From assembly GCF_037300705.1 (NCBI RefSeq), contig NZ_CP147776.1, forward strand, positions 5,834,857-5,898,856: a stretch of 64,000 nucleotides of DNA, written 5' to 3'. Below are positions 17,835 through 27,282 of the stretch, in pieces (the stretch's first letter is position 1; each line of letters opens with the position of its first letter). A program made the translations under genes and the position numbers. The notes under the pieces were generated by a model. It saw only the letters and a list, made by a program, of their open reading frames with translations, did no database searches and was not told the DNA's origin. This stretch comes from Massilia sp. W12 (GTDB lineage: Bacteria; Pseudomonadota; Gammaproteobacteria; Burkholderiales; Burkholderiaceae_D).

Positions 17835-19013
17835 TTAATCCCGTTCCACGGCCAGCGCCACGCCCATGCCGCCGCCGATGCACAGCGAAGCCAGACCGCG
17901 CTTGGCGTCGCGCCGCCGCATTTCATGCAGCAGCGTCACCAGCACGCGGCAGCCCGAGGCGCCGATCGGATGTCCCAGCGCAATCGCGCCGCCGTTGACA
18001 TTGATCTTGGACGTGTCCCAGCCCATCTCTTTATTCACCGCCAGCGCCTGGGCGGCGAAGGCTTCGTTGATTTCCATCAAATCCAGATCAGCATGCGTCC
18101 AGCCGGCTTTTTGCAAGCACAGACGGCTGGCCGGTGCCGGCCCCATGCCCATGATCGAAGGCTCCAGACCGGCGGAAGCGTAAGCTTTGATGCGCGCCAG
18201 CGGCTGCAAGCCGAGTTCGCGCGCGGTCGAAGCCGCCATCATCATAACTGCCGCTGCGCCATCATTGATGCCGGAAGCGTTGCCGGCAGTCACCGTGCCA
18301 TTTTTGTCAAAGGCCGGGCGCAAGCCGGACAGCGATTCCAGCGAGCTGTCGGTTTTGATGTACTCATCCGTATCAAAGATAATACTGCCTTTTTTCTGCG
18401 GAATTTCAAATGGCAGGATTTCATCTTTAAATTTACCTGCCGCTTGTGCTGCTGTGGCCTTCTGTTGTGAGGCAAGCGCGAAGGCGTCCTGCTCTGCGCG
18501 CGAGATGTCGTATTTTTTCGCCACATTTTCCGCCGTGATGCCCATGTGGTATTGGTTGTACACATCCCACAGACCATCGACGATCATGCTGTCTGTCAAT
18601 TTGGCGTCGCCCATGCGGAAGCCGTCGCGCGAATTGTTTAACAGATGCGGCGCTGCGCTCATATTTTCCTGGCCGCCGGCGATCACGATCCGCGCATCGC
18701 CGCACTTGATGGCTTGCGCCGCCAGATGTGTGGCTTTCAAGCCACTGCCGCACACTTTGCCGACCACAAACGCCGGGGTCATATCGGCCAGACCGGCTTT
18801 GATCACGGCCTGACGCGCCGGATTTTGCCCGCAGCCGGCGGTCAGCACCTGGCCCATAATGACTTCGCTGATTTGATCAGTAGCCACGCCGGTTTGCGCC
18901 AGCAGGCCGCGAATCACATGCGCGCCCAGATCGGCGGCGGCGATTTTCGACAGCGCGCCGCCGAATTTGCCGACCGCAGTGCGTGCGGCGGCCACAATGA
19001 CTACATCTTCCAT
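17835..19013 (-). CDS. phaA: Acetyl-CoA C-acetyltransferase (beta-ketothiolase)
   Basis: Condenses two acetyl-CoA to acetoacetyl-CoA, the first step of PHB synthesis. The acylated Cys is in GKVCGSGLKA (near residue 88), with NVNGGAIALGHPIGASGCR containing the catalytic His and CIGGGMGVA the second Cys. The 392 residues are full length for the biosynthetic thiolase family. It starts MEDVVIVAAARTAVGKFGG. phaB follows downstream and the phasin gene lies upstream, together forming a PHB region. Confidence 0.95.
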   Translation of the reverse strand: MEDVVIVAAARTAVGKFGGALSKIAAADLGAHVIRGLLAQTGVATDQISEVIMGQVLTAGCGQNPARQAVIKAGLADMTPAFVVGKVCGSGLKATHLAAQAIKCGDARIVIAGGQENMSAAPHLLNNSRDGFRMGDAKLTDSMIVDGLWDVYNQYHMGITAENVAKKYDISRAEQDAFALASQQKATAAQAAGKFKDEILPFEIPQKKGSIIFDTDEYIKTDSSLESLSGLRPAFDKNGTVTAGNASGINDGAAAVMMMAASTARELGLQPLARIKAYASAGLEPSIMGMGPAPASRLCLQKAGWTHADLDLMEINEAFAAQALAVNKEMGWDTSKINVNGGAIALGHPIGASGCRVLVTLLHEMRRRDAKRGLASLCIGGGMGVALAVERD

Positions 19014-19080
19014 GTTTGGATTCTCCCTGAATGAATACAGATGGCGCGGGGGCGGCGCCGGGTGAAAAATGGTGTGTGCA

Positions 19081-19110
19081 AAAAAGAGCGGGCCGGCTGT
19101 AGCCGGCCCG
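19081..19110 (-). terminator. Rho-independent terminator of the phasin gene
   Basis: A perfect 9-bp GC stem CGGGCCGGC / GCCGGCCCG with a TGTA loop, followed on the minus strand by a T-rich tract. It separates phaP from phaA. Confidence 0.75.
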
Positions 19111-19121
19111 GGGTGCGGGGA

Positions 19122-19706
19122 TCAGTACTTGGCGCCTTTGCTGCCTTGCTTGCCTTTGGCGATATTTTCTTCAATCGATTTTTCCACCTGACCGGCGGCG
19201 GAGATCAGATTGGCTTCAAACGCTTCCACCGTTTCCTGGGTGGCTTTGGCCAGCTGGCTGACGCCGCTGTTGGCGGTGTCAATCAAAGACTTGATGAAGG
19301 CCACGCTTTGCGGCGTGCTGCCGGGGGCGTGTTTAACAGCGTCTTCCACCAGCTCTTTCACTTTCTTGCCGTTCAGGTGCAATTCTTTTTCCAGCACTTC
19401 AGCGTAAGCGTGCAGGGTGGAGGCCCAGATTTTGGCGGCCTGGCGCGAAAATTCCAGCGTGCGCACGGTGTTGACCTGGCTCAGTGCGGTGTAATACTCA
19501 ATCCAGTCGTGCAGGTTTTTGACATCGCTGATTTTTTTCGAGGCGATGGCGATTTCAGCCATGGTGCCGCGCGTGGTGTGCAATTCGAGTTCGAGGAATT
19601 TGGCGGTGCCGCTGAAGGTGATTTCTGTCAGCGCAGTCGCCAGCGCCAATTGCGATTCCAGGTAGGATTTGCTGGCGTGGGAAAACAGATCGGTGCTAGA
19701 GAACAT
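19122..19706 (-). CDS. phaP: Phasin family protein (PHB granule surface)
   Basis: A 194-residue, mostly helical amphipathic protein of the proteobacterial phasin family, which coats PHB granules and controls their size and number. It begins MFSSTDLFSHASKSYLE; the middle holds SRQAAKIWASTLHAYAEVLEKE, typical of the family, and the end is lysine-rich (KGKQGSKGAKY). The start is supported by AAGGAG eight bases upstream of ATG 19706; a longer frame to 19745 is not needed. A terminator downstream makes it monocistronic, next to phaA-phaB, and the divergent minC gene begins about 290 bp away. Confidence 0.9.
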   Translation of the reverse strand: MFSSTDLFSHASKSYLESQLALATALTEITFSGTAKFLELELHTTRGTMAEIAIASKKISDVKNLHDWIEYYTALSQVNTVRTLEFSRQAAKIWASTLHAYAEVLEKELHLNGKKVKELVEDAVKHAPGSTPQSVAFIKSLIDTANSGVSQLAKATQETVEAFEANLISAAGQVEKSIEENIAKGKQGSKGAKY

Positions 19707-19992
19707 GGGAAACTCCTTGGTCGTGTTTGGATATCCATACTGCACGGTGGCTGCCCTGCCGCTGTTTCTGCCGCGCGCCGCGTGGACAGTCAGAGCGATT
19801 AGATTATAGCCTCCAATTTACGCGGATTGTGCAAAGCATCAAAATTTTCGCTGCAGCACCCGCTTGTACGCATTTCCCATTCGCAGGCCGGGTTTTGGCA
19901 GTGCGCAAAATACGCTTGCGGCGGGCTTTCAAGTAAAATGTCTGTTTTCGCTCTTTGCCTGCCAGGCGGACCACAGAAAACCGGGAAGTACG

Positions 19993-20775
19993 ATGCAAAA
20001 AAGCCTTATGCCGCTCGAAATCAAGATCGCCACCGTGGTCGCGGTCACCGTCATATTGCGCGATTGCGCTATGGAAACGATCCATCAGGCGCTGGAGGAG
20101 ATGAGCGGCGGCGCCAGCGATTTCTTTGACGATGAATTGGCCGTGATCGATTTGGCGCATATTGCCGACATGCAAGCGCAAATCGACTGGGTGAGCTTGA
20201 AGAACTTGCTAAAATCGTATGGTCTGAATGCTGTTGCAGTGCGCAATTGTCATCCTGAAATCCTGCCTGCGGCGCAAGCCGCCGGGCTGTCGCTGGATGC
20301 CAATAATGGCAAACCGCATGAGGTGGCGCATGTGACCCCGAGCGAGACGCCGCCAGCGCCGGAGCCGCTGCGCATCGAAGTGCCGGTGCCGGTGCCAGTG
20401 CCGGTTCCAGCGCCGGCCCCGGTGTGTGAGACGCTGATTATTGATACGCCGGTGCGCGCCGGGCAACGCATTTATGCGCGCGGCGCCGATCTGATCATCA
20501 CTGCCGTGGTGAATAACGGCGCTGAGATTATCGCCGACGGCAGTATTCATGTGTATGCGCCGATGCGCGGACGGGCGCTGGCTGGCGCCAGCGGCAATAA
20601 GAGCGCAAGAATTTTTGCCTTTGCGCTGGAGCCTGAATTGGTTTCCATCGCTGGCATGTATCGCACGTTTGAAGATGGATTCCCGGGTAAATTGTCGCAG
20701 CAGCCGGTAGTGGTCAAACTGCTCGGGGAAAAGATTGATATTTCACCCGTGCCCATGCCGGGTGCGCGGAACTGA
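19993..20775 (+). CDS. minC: Septum site-determining protein MinC
   Basis: Inhibitor of FtsZ ring formation, recruited to the membrane by MinD. 260 residues: an N-terminal domain (about 1-110, starting MPLEIKIATVVAVTVILRD) and a C-terminal beta-helix dimerisation domain (about 150-260, VRAGQRIYARGADLIITAVVNN... DGSIHVYAPMRGRALAG). They are joined by a low-complexity Val-Pro/Ala-Pro linker encoded by GTGCCG repeats at 20380-20424. The ATG at 19993 gives the expected N-terminus; an in-frame extension upstream to 19864 lacks homology. First gene of minCDE. Confidence 0.93.
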   Translation: MQKSLMPLEIKIATVVAVTVILRDCAMETIHQALEEMSGGASDFFDDELAVIDLAHIADMQAQIDWVSLKNLLKSYGLNAVAVRNCHPEILPAAQAAGLSLDANNGKPHEVAHVTPSETPPAPEPLRIEVPVPVPVPVPAPAPVCETLIIDTPVRAGQRIYARGADLIITAVVNNGAEIIADGSIHVYAPMRGRALAGASGNKSARIFAFALEPELVSIAGMYRTFEDGFPGKLSQQPVVVKLLGEKIDISPVPMPGARN

Positions 20776-20854
20776 GCAACGCGGGGCGGCTGCACAGATC
20801 GCGCCTGCACAGGCGGGCCGGCAGCAGATATCCTATTTTTAAAGGAAGACTTTT

Positions 20855-21673
20855 GTGGCAAGAATCATCGTTGTGACATCGGGTAAGGGCGGAGTGGGTA
20901 AAACCACTTCCAGCGCCAGCTTTTCCTCCGGGCTGGCTTTGCGTGGACATAAAACCGTCGTGATCGACTTTGACGTCGGCCTGCGCAATCTGGATTTGAT
21001 CATGGGCTGTGAACGCCGCGTGGTGTATGACTTGATCAATGTGATCAATAAAGAAGCCACCCTCACGCAAGCGCTGATCAAGGATAAGCATTGCGATAAC
21101 CTGCATATCCTGCCGGCGTCGCAAACCCGCGACAAAGATGCGCTTTCTGAGGAAGGCGTGGAAGCCGTGTTGCACGAGTTGATACAAATGGGCTTTGAAT
21201 ACATCGTCTGCGATTCGCCGGCAGGTATTGAGCACGGCGCGTTGATGGCGTTGACCTTCGCCGATGAAGCCCTGATCGTCACCAATCCCGAAGTGTCATC
21301 GGTGCGCGACTCCGACCGTATTTTGGGGATTTTGCAAGCCAAATCGCGCCGCGCCCAATCTGGCGGCGAACCGGTGAAAGAGCATTTGCTGATTACCCGT
21401 TATGCGCCAAAACGGGTCGATGCCGGCGAAATGCTGTCCTACACTGACGTGGAAGAAATTCTGCGCATCCCGCTGCTTGGCATCATTCCCGAATCGGAAT
21501 CGGTGTTGCACGCATCGAATCAGGGGAATCCCGCGATTCATATGAAAGGCACTGATGTGGCGCAAGCCTATGAAGACGTGGTCGCGCGTTTTCTCGGCGA
21601 AACGCGCCCGATGCGCTTTACGACCTGGGAAAAGCCCGGTCTGTTTCAGCGCATTTTTGGAGGTAAGCACTGA
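20855..21673 (+). CDS. minD: Septum site-determining ATPase MinD
   Basis: Membrane-bound ParA/MRP-type ATPase that recruits MinC and oscillates with MinE to place the division septum at mid-cell. The deviant Walker [12 protein letters not shown] is at 10-20, with [10 protein letters not shown] and the CDSPAGIE motif. The amphipathic C-terminal membrane-targeting helix ([13 protein letters not shown]) is intact. 272 residues, usual length. It starts at GTG 20855 with AAAGGA upstream. Its stop overlaps the minE start by one base. Confidence 0.97.
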   Translation: MARIIVVTSGKGGVGKTTSSASFSSGLALRGHKTVVIDFDVGLRNLDLIMGCERRVVYDLINVINKEATLTQALIKDKHCDNLHILPASQTRDKDALSEEGVEAVLHELIQMGFEYIVCDSPAGIEHGALMALTFADEALIVTNPEVSSVRDSDRILGILQAKSRRAQSGGEPVKEHLLITRYAPKRVDAGEMLSYTDVEEILRIPLLGIIPESESVLHASNQGNPAIHMKGTDVAQAYEDVVARFLGETRPMRFTTWEKPGLFQRIFGGKH

Positions 21674-21927
21674 TGGCTTTGTTATCCTTTTTGTTTCCCA
21701 GCAAGCCCAAGACCGCTGTTGCGGCCAAGGAGCGTTTGCAAATCATCATCGCACGCGAGCGCAATGGGCGCACCGGCCCCGATTTTTTGCCGGCCTTGCA
21801 CAAGGAATTGATCGAAGTCATTTCCAAATACACCAAGGTGAATCCGGAAGACATCAAGATTTCCCTCGACCGTCAGGGCAATCTCGAAGTGCTGGATGTG
21901 AATGTGATTTTGCCGGACGCCCAATAA
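21673..21927 (+). CDS. minE: Cell division topological specificity factor MinE
   Basis: Stimulates MinD ATPase and so drives the Min oscillation. 84 residues, the usual size. It has the N-terminal [23 protein letters not shown] membrane/MinD-binding segment and IIIARERNG, the MinD-contact helix; [11 protein letters not shown] is in the C-terminal dimerisation domain. ATG overlaps the minD stop (TGATG), giving translational coupling. The gene downstream is convergent. Confidence 0.97.
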   Translation: MALLSFLFPSKPKTAVAAKERLQIIIARERNGRTGPDFLPALHKELIEVISKYTKVNPEDIKISLDRQGNLEVLDVNVILPDAQ

Positions 21928-21936
21928 ACCTTTGTC

Positions 21937-22455
21937 TCACAGGTCTTTCAGCGGCCATTTCAAGGCATCCTGCGCCAGCGCGGCGCAAGCTTGCACATGT
22001 TGCATGCCAAGCCGGTGCAGCATGGCGTAGCCCAGCGCGCCGGCGATCAGCGAACCTGCCAGCGGCGCCCATTTGCTGCTGTGGCGCAACAGCAGCTTTC
22101 CGCTGTGGCGTTGCAGCCACTGCATCAGCAATTCCCTTGTCAGCAATTTTCCGGCCAGGATGCCGCTGGCGGCGATGCCGGCCTGCAGCAGTTGCGCCTG
22201 TTGACCCGGCAGGCGCGCGATTTGTTCCGGGGTTAACCCAAACAGGTGGTTGATTTCAGTTAACATTTGGGCAAAGATGTTGAAATCGGCGAGTATATCG
22301 ATGCCCGGCGCCGGCAGCAGAGAGATGGCTGCCGCCATGCCGGCGCGCTGTTTGACGCGGCGTCGCGCCAGCTCGCTGACATGCCTGATTTCCTCCTGTG
22401 TCGCTGGTATTAATACCCAGTCTGCTTGTCTTGATGACAGTTTCGTGGTCTTCAT
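21937..22455 (-). CDS. Small membrane-associated protein, DUF697-like
   Basis: 172 residues. The segment AAAISLLPAPGIDILADFNIF followed by MLTEINHLFGLTPEQ resembles the DUF697 (YcjF-like) motif of membrane-associated stress and GTPase-partner proteins. Hydrophobic, glycine- and alanine-rich stretches (LLQAGIAASGILAG and PLAGSLIAGALGYAML) may insert in the membrane. The function is unknown. It converges on minE with a 9-base gap and has no operon partners. Confidence 0.6.
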   Translation of the reverse strand: MKTTKLSSRQADWVLIPATQEEIRHVSELARRRVKQRAGMAAAISLLPAPGIDILADFNIFAQMLTEINHLFGLTPEQIARLPGQQAQLLQAGIAASGILAGKLLTRELLMQWLQRHSGKLLLRHSSKWAPLAGSLIAGALGYAMLHRLGMQHVQACAALAQDALKWPLKDL

Positions 22456-22795
22456 GGCGTTGTTGGTGTGAATTGGCAGGGCGGTTCTGCTGTTTATCTT
22501 AGCAGGCTGCTGGCGTGGAGTTTGTGTTGCGGTATGTAAGCCAGTATTTTGAATAGCATATTATTCAATTTTTCAACCTACTTTCGATGCTTCAAAGAAA
22601 TCCAAGCAGCAGTTTTTAAGCGTTCATGGATGATACTTGTATCAGCTCTGGAAAATCGCTGCAGGCACTGTATATTGATAACAGGTGATGTTGCTGCAAA
22701 GAAATAAACGGGTGTCGAGAGCCTGCTGTCTGCATTGCCGTTTAAGCCGGCAACGCGGGCGGTGGAGATGAAATAATTTATTTGCACTGCGGATC
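22456..22795. other. Gene-free stretch between DUF697-like gene and response regulator
   Basis: 340 bp separating two divergent genes and somewhat AT-rich in its centre (22550-22700). It should hold both promoters; I could not pick a convincing -35/-10 pair. No RNA gene or repeat is evident. Confidence 0.4.
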
Positions 22796-23521
22796 ATGAA
22801 GATAGCCGTCCTGGATAGCGACTTACAGCAGACCGGTCAGATCAGTCAGATTCTGGGCTCAACTGGTCACGAATGCCTGGTGTTTCAAGAACCTCAGGAA
22901 TTGTTGCAGCAAATCAGAAAAGATGCATGTGATATGCTGATTCTGGACTGGCAGACAGCAGAGCCGGGCGCAGGTTTGATGCACGAGGCGCGCGCACTGC
23001 TGGGGGCGCAGTTGCCGGTGCTGATGTTGACCAACTACGTCACGGAAGACGATATTGTCGCCGGGATGGATGCCGGCGCGAATGATTGCATGGTCAAGCC
23101 TATCCGTCGCACTGAATTGATTGCGCGTGTGCAGGCCTTGCTGCGGCGCGCCTATCCGGATGCCTGCAGCTCGGAACAAATCCACTTTGGGCCCTATCAA
23201 TTTGAGGTTCGCTCAGGCCGCTTGCTGGTGCATGGCAAGCCGGTGGATGTCACCCACAAAGAGTTTGATTTAGCGCTGCTGTTTTTCCGCCATATCGGAC
23301 GCCCTTTGTCGCGGGCGTTTATCCACGAATCGGTATGGTCGCGCGAAGCTGAGATGGTCTCGCGCACCATGGACACCCATGTCTCGCGGGTGCGCAACAA
23401 GCTTTCCTTGCGACCTGAGAATGGCTACCGTCTGGCGCCGGTGTATTCCTACGGCTATCGGCTGGAAAAAGTGGGCGCGGGCGGCAAAGCATCTGAACGC
23501 GAATGCGCGCCGCGCAATTAA
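22796..23521 (+). CDS. Response regulator, OmpR/PhoB type (orphan)
   Basis: 241 residues. The receiver domain (1-115) has the phosphoacceptor Asp in MLILDWQTAE, the conserved Thr in VLMLTNYV and Lys in MVKPIRR. The C-terminal winged-helix domain (about 130-230) has VDVTHKEFDLALLFFRHIG and SRTMDTHVSRVRNKL, characteristic of the OmpR recognition region. No histidine kinase gene is nearby, so its partner and signal are unknown. The gene converges on the M16 peptidase gene. Confidence 0.88.
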   Translation: MKIAVLDSDLQQTGQISQILGSTGHECLVFQEPQELLQQIRKDACDMLILDWQTAEPGAGLMHEARALLGAQLPVLMLTNYVTEDDIVAGMDAGANDCMVKPIRRTELIARVQALLRRAYPDACSSEQIHFGPYQFEVRSGRLLVHGKPVDVTHKEFDLALLFFRHIGRPLSRAFIHESVWSREAEMVSRTMDTHVSRVRNKLSLRPENGYRLAPVYSYGYRLEKVGAGGKASERECAPRN

Positions 23522-23523
23522 AG

Positions 23524-23583
23524 TGAGGGCGCGCACGCCCTCAGATTGTGCGAAGAGCGGCGGCGGCCTGGCGCAGGCCGCCG
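23524..23583. terminator. Hairpins between convergent response regulator and M16 genes
   Basis: TGAGGGCG-CGCA-CGCCCTCA (23524-23543) directly after the response-regulator stop and CGGCGGCCTG-GCG-CAGGCCGCCG (23561-23583) before the M16 stop. Both are perfect stems. T-runs are missing, so termination efficiency is uncertain. Confidence 0.5.
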
Positions 23584-23593
23584 GGAAGCCGGC

Positions 23594-26392
23594 TTATTTG
23601 CCGGTTTTGGAAAAATCCCCGCCCTTGACCCAGACCAGATTGGCCGGTTTGAGCCAGCTGCGCAAAGCCTGATTCACTTGCGCCACCGTCAGGCTCTCCA
23701 GCTTGGCTTCCAGCGCCTTGGTGTGAGCCATGGTGCGGTCCACCCGCAAATCGTAGCTCAACAGCTGCGCCAGCGATTCATCCTGGGTGCGCTCCACCTG
23801 AGCGGCTTGCAGCAAGCCTTTTTTGGCTTCCTTTAATTCATCCACGCTAAAGCCTTTGTCCAGTGCGGCTTGTAATTCCTCCTGCATGGCGGCTTCCACT
23901 TTAGCGACATTTTCCGGGGCGCTGATGGCAAACGCCATCCAGGAACCAACCTCATACAGCTGATTGGCATTGAACATGGAACCCACGCCATAAGACAAGC
24001 CTTCTTTTTGCCGGATGCGATCGGCTAAGCGGCTGCGCAGTGCGCCGCCGCCCAGCATATGGTTGGCCAGCACCAGTGCGGGATAATCCGGATGCGAATC
24101 TGAGATCGCCAGCGGTAAGCCGAGCAAGAGCACGCTATTGGCTTTGTCAGGCGTATTCACGGTCAGTTTTTCAGGTTTGATGGCGGCTAACAGGGGAGCT
24201 ATTCTTTCACGCTTTTGTTTGGACTTCCATGCGCCAAACAATTTTGTCAACTGCTCTTGCAGTGCTTTGGCGTCAAAATCACCCACTGCTGACACCAGGG
24301 CGGCGTCACTGCCATAAAACTCGCTATGGAATTGCTTGACGCTGGCTAACTCTATCGCCTTGCTTTCCGCCAGGCTTTCCTGCAGCGATAACACATGGCG
24401 CACATGGCCGGGCGGTGCGCCATCCATGCGTTGCTGATAGATGTTTTGCGCCTGGGCCATTGGCTCCGGTATGTTCTGTTCCAATTTATTGATACGGGAC
24501 AGGCGGTATTTTTGGAATTCGCTCTCAGGGAAGGTCGGTTTTTGCAGAATCTCGGCGATTAAATCCAAGGCTTTCGGCAAATTCGCGCGCACGGTGCTCA
24601 GCGTGACATCGACATCATACGCGCTGCCGCCAACGCTTAATTGCGCCTTGAGTTTGGCCAACTCATCTTGCAGCTGTTCGCGGTTGTAGTTGGCGCTGCC
24701 GCTCATCAAGAGTTCGGCGGTAAATTGACCAACGCCGGCTTTATTGCGCAGACTGGCTTCACTGCCCATCCGTAAGTTAAGCGTCAGCGCAACCGTTTCG
24801 CCCTTGTTCTTTTTCGGCAACAAGGCCAGCTTCATCCCGTTTGGCAGTGTGCTTCTTTGCACCCGCTTTTCAATGCCGTCCGGGCTGCTGTCGAAAATTT
24901 CACCCTGCGCCTGCACCGGGCGGCCTTTGTAATGTTGCAGCGCGGCTTGCAAATCCGGCTTGGCCGGGATTTGTGTGCGATCGGCTTTTTCTGTGGGATA
25001 AAACAGGCCGACTGTGCGGTTATCCACCTTCAGATATTTCTCCGCAGCCGCCTGCACGGCCGGCAGATCGAGCTGTTCCAGTTGATCGCGCTGCAGGAAA
25101 AACAGGCGCCAATCGCCAGTCGCCAAGGCTTCAGTCAAGCCGATTGTCAGCTTGGTGGTGTCGGCCATGGTCAAATCAATGTCGCGCAATAATCTTTGTC
25201 TGGCGCGCTGCAATTCTTCCTGGGTGACAGGTTCTGTTTTAAAGCTTGCCAGCACCTTGTCCATGATCTGGCGCACGGTCTCCAGATTGCCATCCTTGGG
25301 CACGACCGCATTAAATATGCCATAGCCAGACTCCAGGTTGGCTGAGTTCTCGACCTCCACCTTCGACGCCAGCTTGCTGTCAACCAGTGCTTTATACAGG
25401 CGGCCACTGGGCGCATCGGTCAAAACGCCCATCAATACGCCCAGCGCCACAGAATCAATATGCGAGCCAGGGGCGAGGTGATAACCCATGCCCACATATT
25501 GGGTTCCGCCATTGCGGCGCACCGTCACACTGCGCTCGCCATTTTGCACCGGTTCGACGGTCCAGGTGTTGGACAGTTTGCGCTTGGGTTTGGCGATCTT
25601 GCCGAAGAGTTGATTGATTTGCTGCAGGACTTTGGCTTCGTCAAACTTGCCCGCCACCATCAGCATGGCATTGTCCGGCTGATAGTAGTTTTTATAAAAC
25701 GCCCGCAAATTGGCGATATCGACCTTCTCAATATCAGAGCGCGCGCCGATGGTGTCCTTGCCGTAATTGTGCCAGTCATATGCGACCGAGCGGATTTGCT
25801 GATTGGTGATGCGGATCGGGTCATTTTCACCCATCTCAAATTCATTACGCACCACGGTCATCTCACCCTTTTGGGTTTCGTGGTTCCACAAATCGTTTTG
25901 CGCGATGGGAGAGTTCACCATGCGGTCAGCTTCCAGCGCCAGCATGGTGGAGAGATTTTCGGCATTGGCCGGGAACACCGCATAATAGTTGGTGCGGTCC
26001 AGCCAGGTGGTGCCATTGAATTGGGCGCCAATCGCATTCAGCACTTCGACAGGCGTGCGAGTGCCTTTTTTCAAGCCGAAGTTGGCGGTGGGCTTAAACA
26101 ATAAATGTTCGAGTAAGTGCGCCATCCCGGTTTCGCCATAATTCTCATGGCGCGAACCGACCATATACACGATATTGGTGGTGATGGTGGGTTTGCTGGC
26201 GTCCGGGAACAGCAAGACCCGCAAGCCATTCGTCAAGCGATACTCGGTCAGTCCCTCGACAGAAGTCACCTTGAGCGGCGCCGCGTTTTGTTTGACAGCT
26301 GCAGCGCTGGTGGCGTCTGCCGCCAGCGCGGGCGCAAACAGGGTAGGGGACAGTAAGCTGCAGGCGAGCATCAAGATGGTCAGTTTTTTCAT
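23594..26392 (-). CDS. M16 family zinc metallopeptidase (pitrilysin-like), two-domain
   Basis: 932 residues with an N-terminal signal peptide (MKKLTILMLACSLLSPTLFAPALAA shortened to its hydrophobic core). The inverted zinc motif HLLEH (HxxEH) lies in GMAHLLEHLLF near residue 98, with the third ligand Glu in MTVVRNEFEMGEN. A second, non-catalytic M16-type half follows (SVTAGN-free region from about 500 on, with GGGALRSRLADRIRQKEGLSYGV), so one polypeptide carries both lobes of the peptide-binding clam. It probably degrades peptides in the periplasm. A long-range inverted repeat covers its 5' leader. Confidence 0.88.
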   Translation of the reverse strand: MKKLTILMLACSLLSPTLFAPALAADATSAAAVKQNAAPLKVTSVEGLTEYRLTNGLRVLLFPDASKPTITTNIVYMVGSRHENYGETGMAHLLEHLLFKPTANFGLKKGTRTPVEVLNAIGAQFNGTTWLDRTNYYAVFPANAENLSTMLALEADRMVNSPIAQNDLWNHETQKGEMTVVRNEFEMGENDPIRITNQQIRSVAYDWHNYGKDTIGARSDIEKVDIANLRAFYKNYYQPDNAMLMVAGKFDEAKVLQQINQLFGKIAKPKRKLSNTWTVEPVQNGERSVTVRRNGGTQYVGMGYHLAPGSHIDSVALGVLMGVLTDAPSGRLYKALVDSKLASKVEVENSANLESGYGIFNAVVPKDGNLETVRQIMDKVLASFKTEPVTQEELQRARQRLLRDIDLTMADTTKLTIGLTEALATGDWRLFFLQRDQLEQLDLPAVQAAAEKYLKVDNRTVGLFYPTEKADRTQIPAKPDLQAALQHYKGRPVQAQGEIFDSSPDGIEKRVQRSTLPNGMKLALLPKKNKGETVALTLNLRMGSEASLRNKAGVGQFTAELLMSGSANYNREQLQDELAKLKAQLSVGGSAYDVDVTLSTVRANLPKALDLIAEILQKPTFPESEFQKYRLSRINKLEQNIPEPMAQAQNIYQQRMDGAPPGHVRHVLSLQESLAESKAIELASVKQFHSEFYGSDAALVSAVGDFDAKALQEQLTKLFGAWKSKQKRERIAPLLAAIKPEKLTVNTPDKANSVLLLGLPLAISDSHPDYPALVLANHMLGGGALRSRLADRIRQKEGLSYGVGSMFNANQLYEVGSWMAFAISAPENVAKVEAAMQEELQAALDKGFSVDELKEAKKGLLQAAQVERTQDESLAQLLSYDLRVDRTMAHTKALEAKLESLTVAQVNQALRSWLKPANLVWVKGGDFSKTGK

Positions 26393-26397
26393 ATGGT

Positions 26398-26460
26398 ATT
26401 TTTACGCGGTGTTGGAAGGTATCAATGCAGGGCATTGGAAGCGAAGCATAGCGTAAAAAT
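26398..26460. promoter_or_regulatory. Long-range inverted repeat in the leader of the M16 gene
   Basis: ATTTTTACGC (26398-26407) and its exact complement GCGTAAAAAT (26451-26460) are separated by 43 bases. One arm ends 6 bases before the start codon, over the ribosome-binding region, so a leader hairpin could affect translation. Confidence 0.35.
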
Positions 26461-26660
26461 TCGCGATAGGGAGGCGCAAGCAAGCAAGAATTTACGGAAT
26501 ATTGATTTTCAGAGATTGAACTGAATTGCGCGATGTCAAATTGAGGCGCAGGTAAGTGTTTGCGGGATATGTTCTTTTCAAACACTCAAGCTATGCCGGC
26601 TAGCGCCTTGCTTGGATGTGGTATGAAAGCAGTCATTCGAGCGGGAGCAAGAGCAAAACA

Positions 26661-26685
26661 AAAAGCCCGCTTGCAGCGGGCTTTT
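26661..26685 (-). terminator. Terminator of tRNA-fMet
   Basis: AAAAGCCCGC-TTGCA-GCGGGCTTTT, a perfect stem with A/T tracts on both flanks (usable in both directions), 26 bp after the tRNA 3' end on the minus strand. Confidence 0.88.
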
Positions 26686-26711
26686 TGTTTTGGCTTTAAG
26701 CCAGAAAATTC

Positions 26712-26788
<77 letters not shown>

Positions 26789-26804
26789 TCTGTCGAAGAA
26801 CAAC

Positions 26805-26832
26805 ACTATAGCACACTCACAAAAAAAGTAAA
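26805..26832 (-). promoter_or_regulatory. Promoter of tRNA-fMet
   Basis: On the minus strand TTTACT, 16 bases, TATAGT; the -10 ends about 17 bp before the tRNA 5' end. Confidence 0.6.
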
Positions 26833-27238
26833 GACTATTGCATGAATTTTTTGTGGTGCGCTCAGCGTGCAGCTGTTGCACTGCCACTTTGTTCCGTGAC
26901 AGCTTCTTTCAGCTTGCATTTATTGCAGGTGGCGAAATGCCATACAGCTTTCGTCTGCAATTTGTAGCCATATTTCCTGGCGCAAACCAGGCATACCCAG
27001 GGGCTGGTTCCGATTGCCATGATTCATCACATTGATCAAGAGAAGCTCTTGCACATCCAGGCGATAAGGACTGAATGCCAAGTGCAAGGAATCACAAAAG
27101 TTGACGCCACTTATTATAGTCAAATCCGGCAAAAAATGTTGCCGCAAGCCAATGTTCAGAAGTTGCCAGTTTTACCACGCCCTGACTGTTGCATGAAAGA
27201 CATGTAAAAAAATTATGTTTTGATCGCGTTGCACAAAT
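26833..27238. other. Gene-free stretch upstream of tRNA-fMet
   Basis: About 400 AT-rich bases. Short open frames on both strands (a 75-codon one at 26920-27147, minus) show no family features or ribosome-binding site. I see no supported feature beyond the tRNA promoter at its edge. Confidence 0.4.
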
Positions 27239-27268
27239 AAAAAAGGCATGCCGCAGCATGCCTTTTTT
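27239..27268 (-). terminator. Terminator of the peroxidase-DAHL operon
   Basis: A 13-bp perfect stem AAAAAAGGCATGC / GCATGCCTTTTTT with a CGCA loop, followed by a T-run on the minus strand, 14 bp after the DAHL gene stop. Confidence 0.9.
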
Positions 27269-27282
27269 GAAAAAATGCGCGC

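Noticed and set aside
26920-27147. 75-codon minus-strand frame near tRNA-fMet
   Set aside because: No start signal or recognisable domain; it overlaps other equally long random frames.
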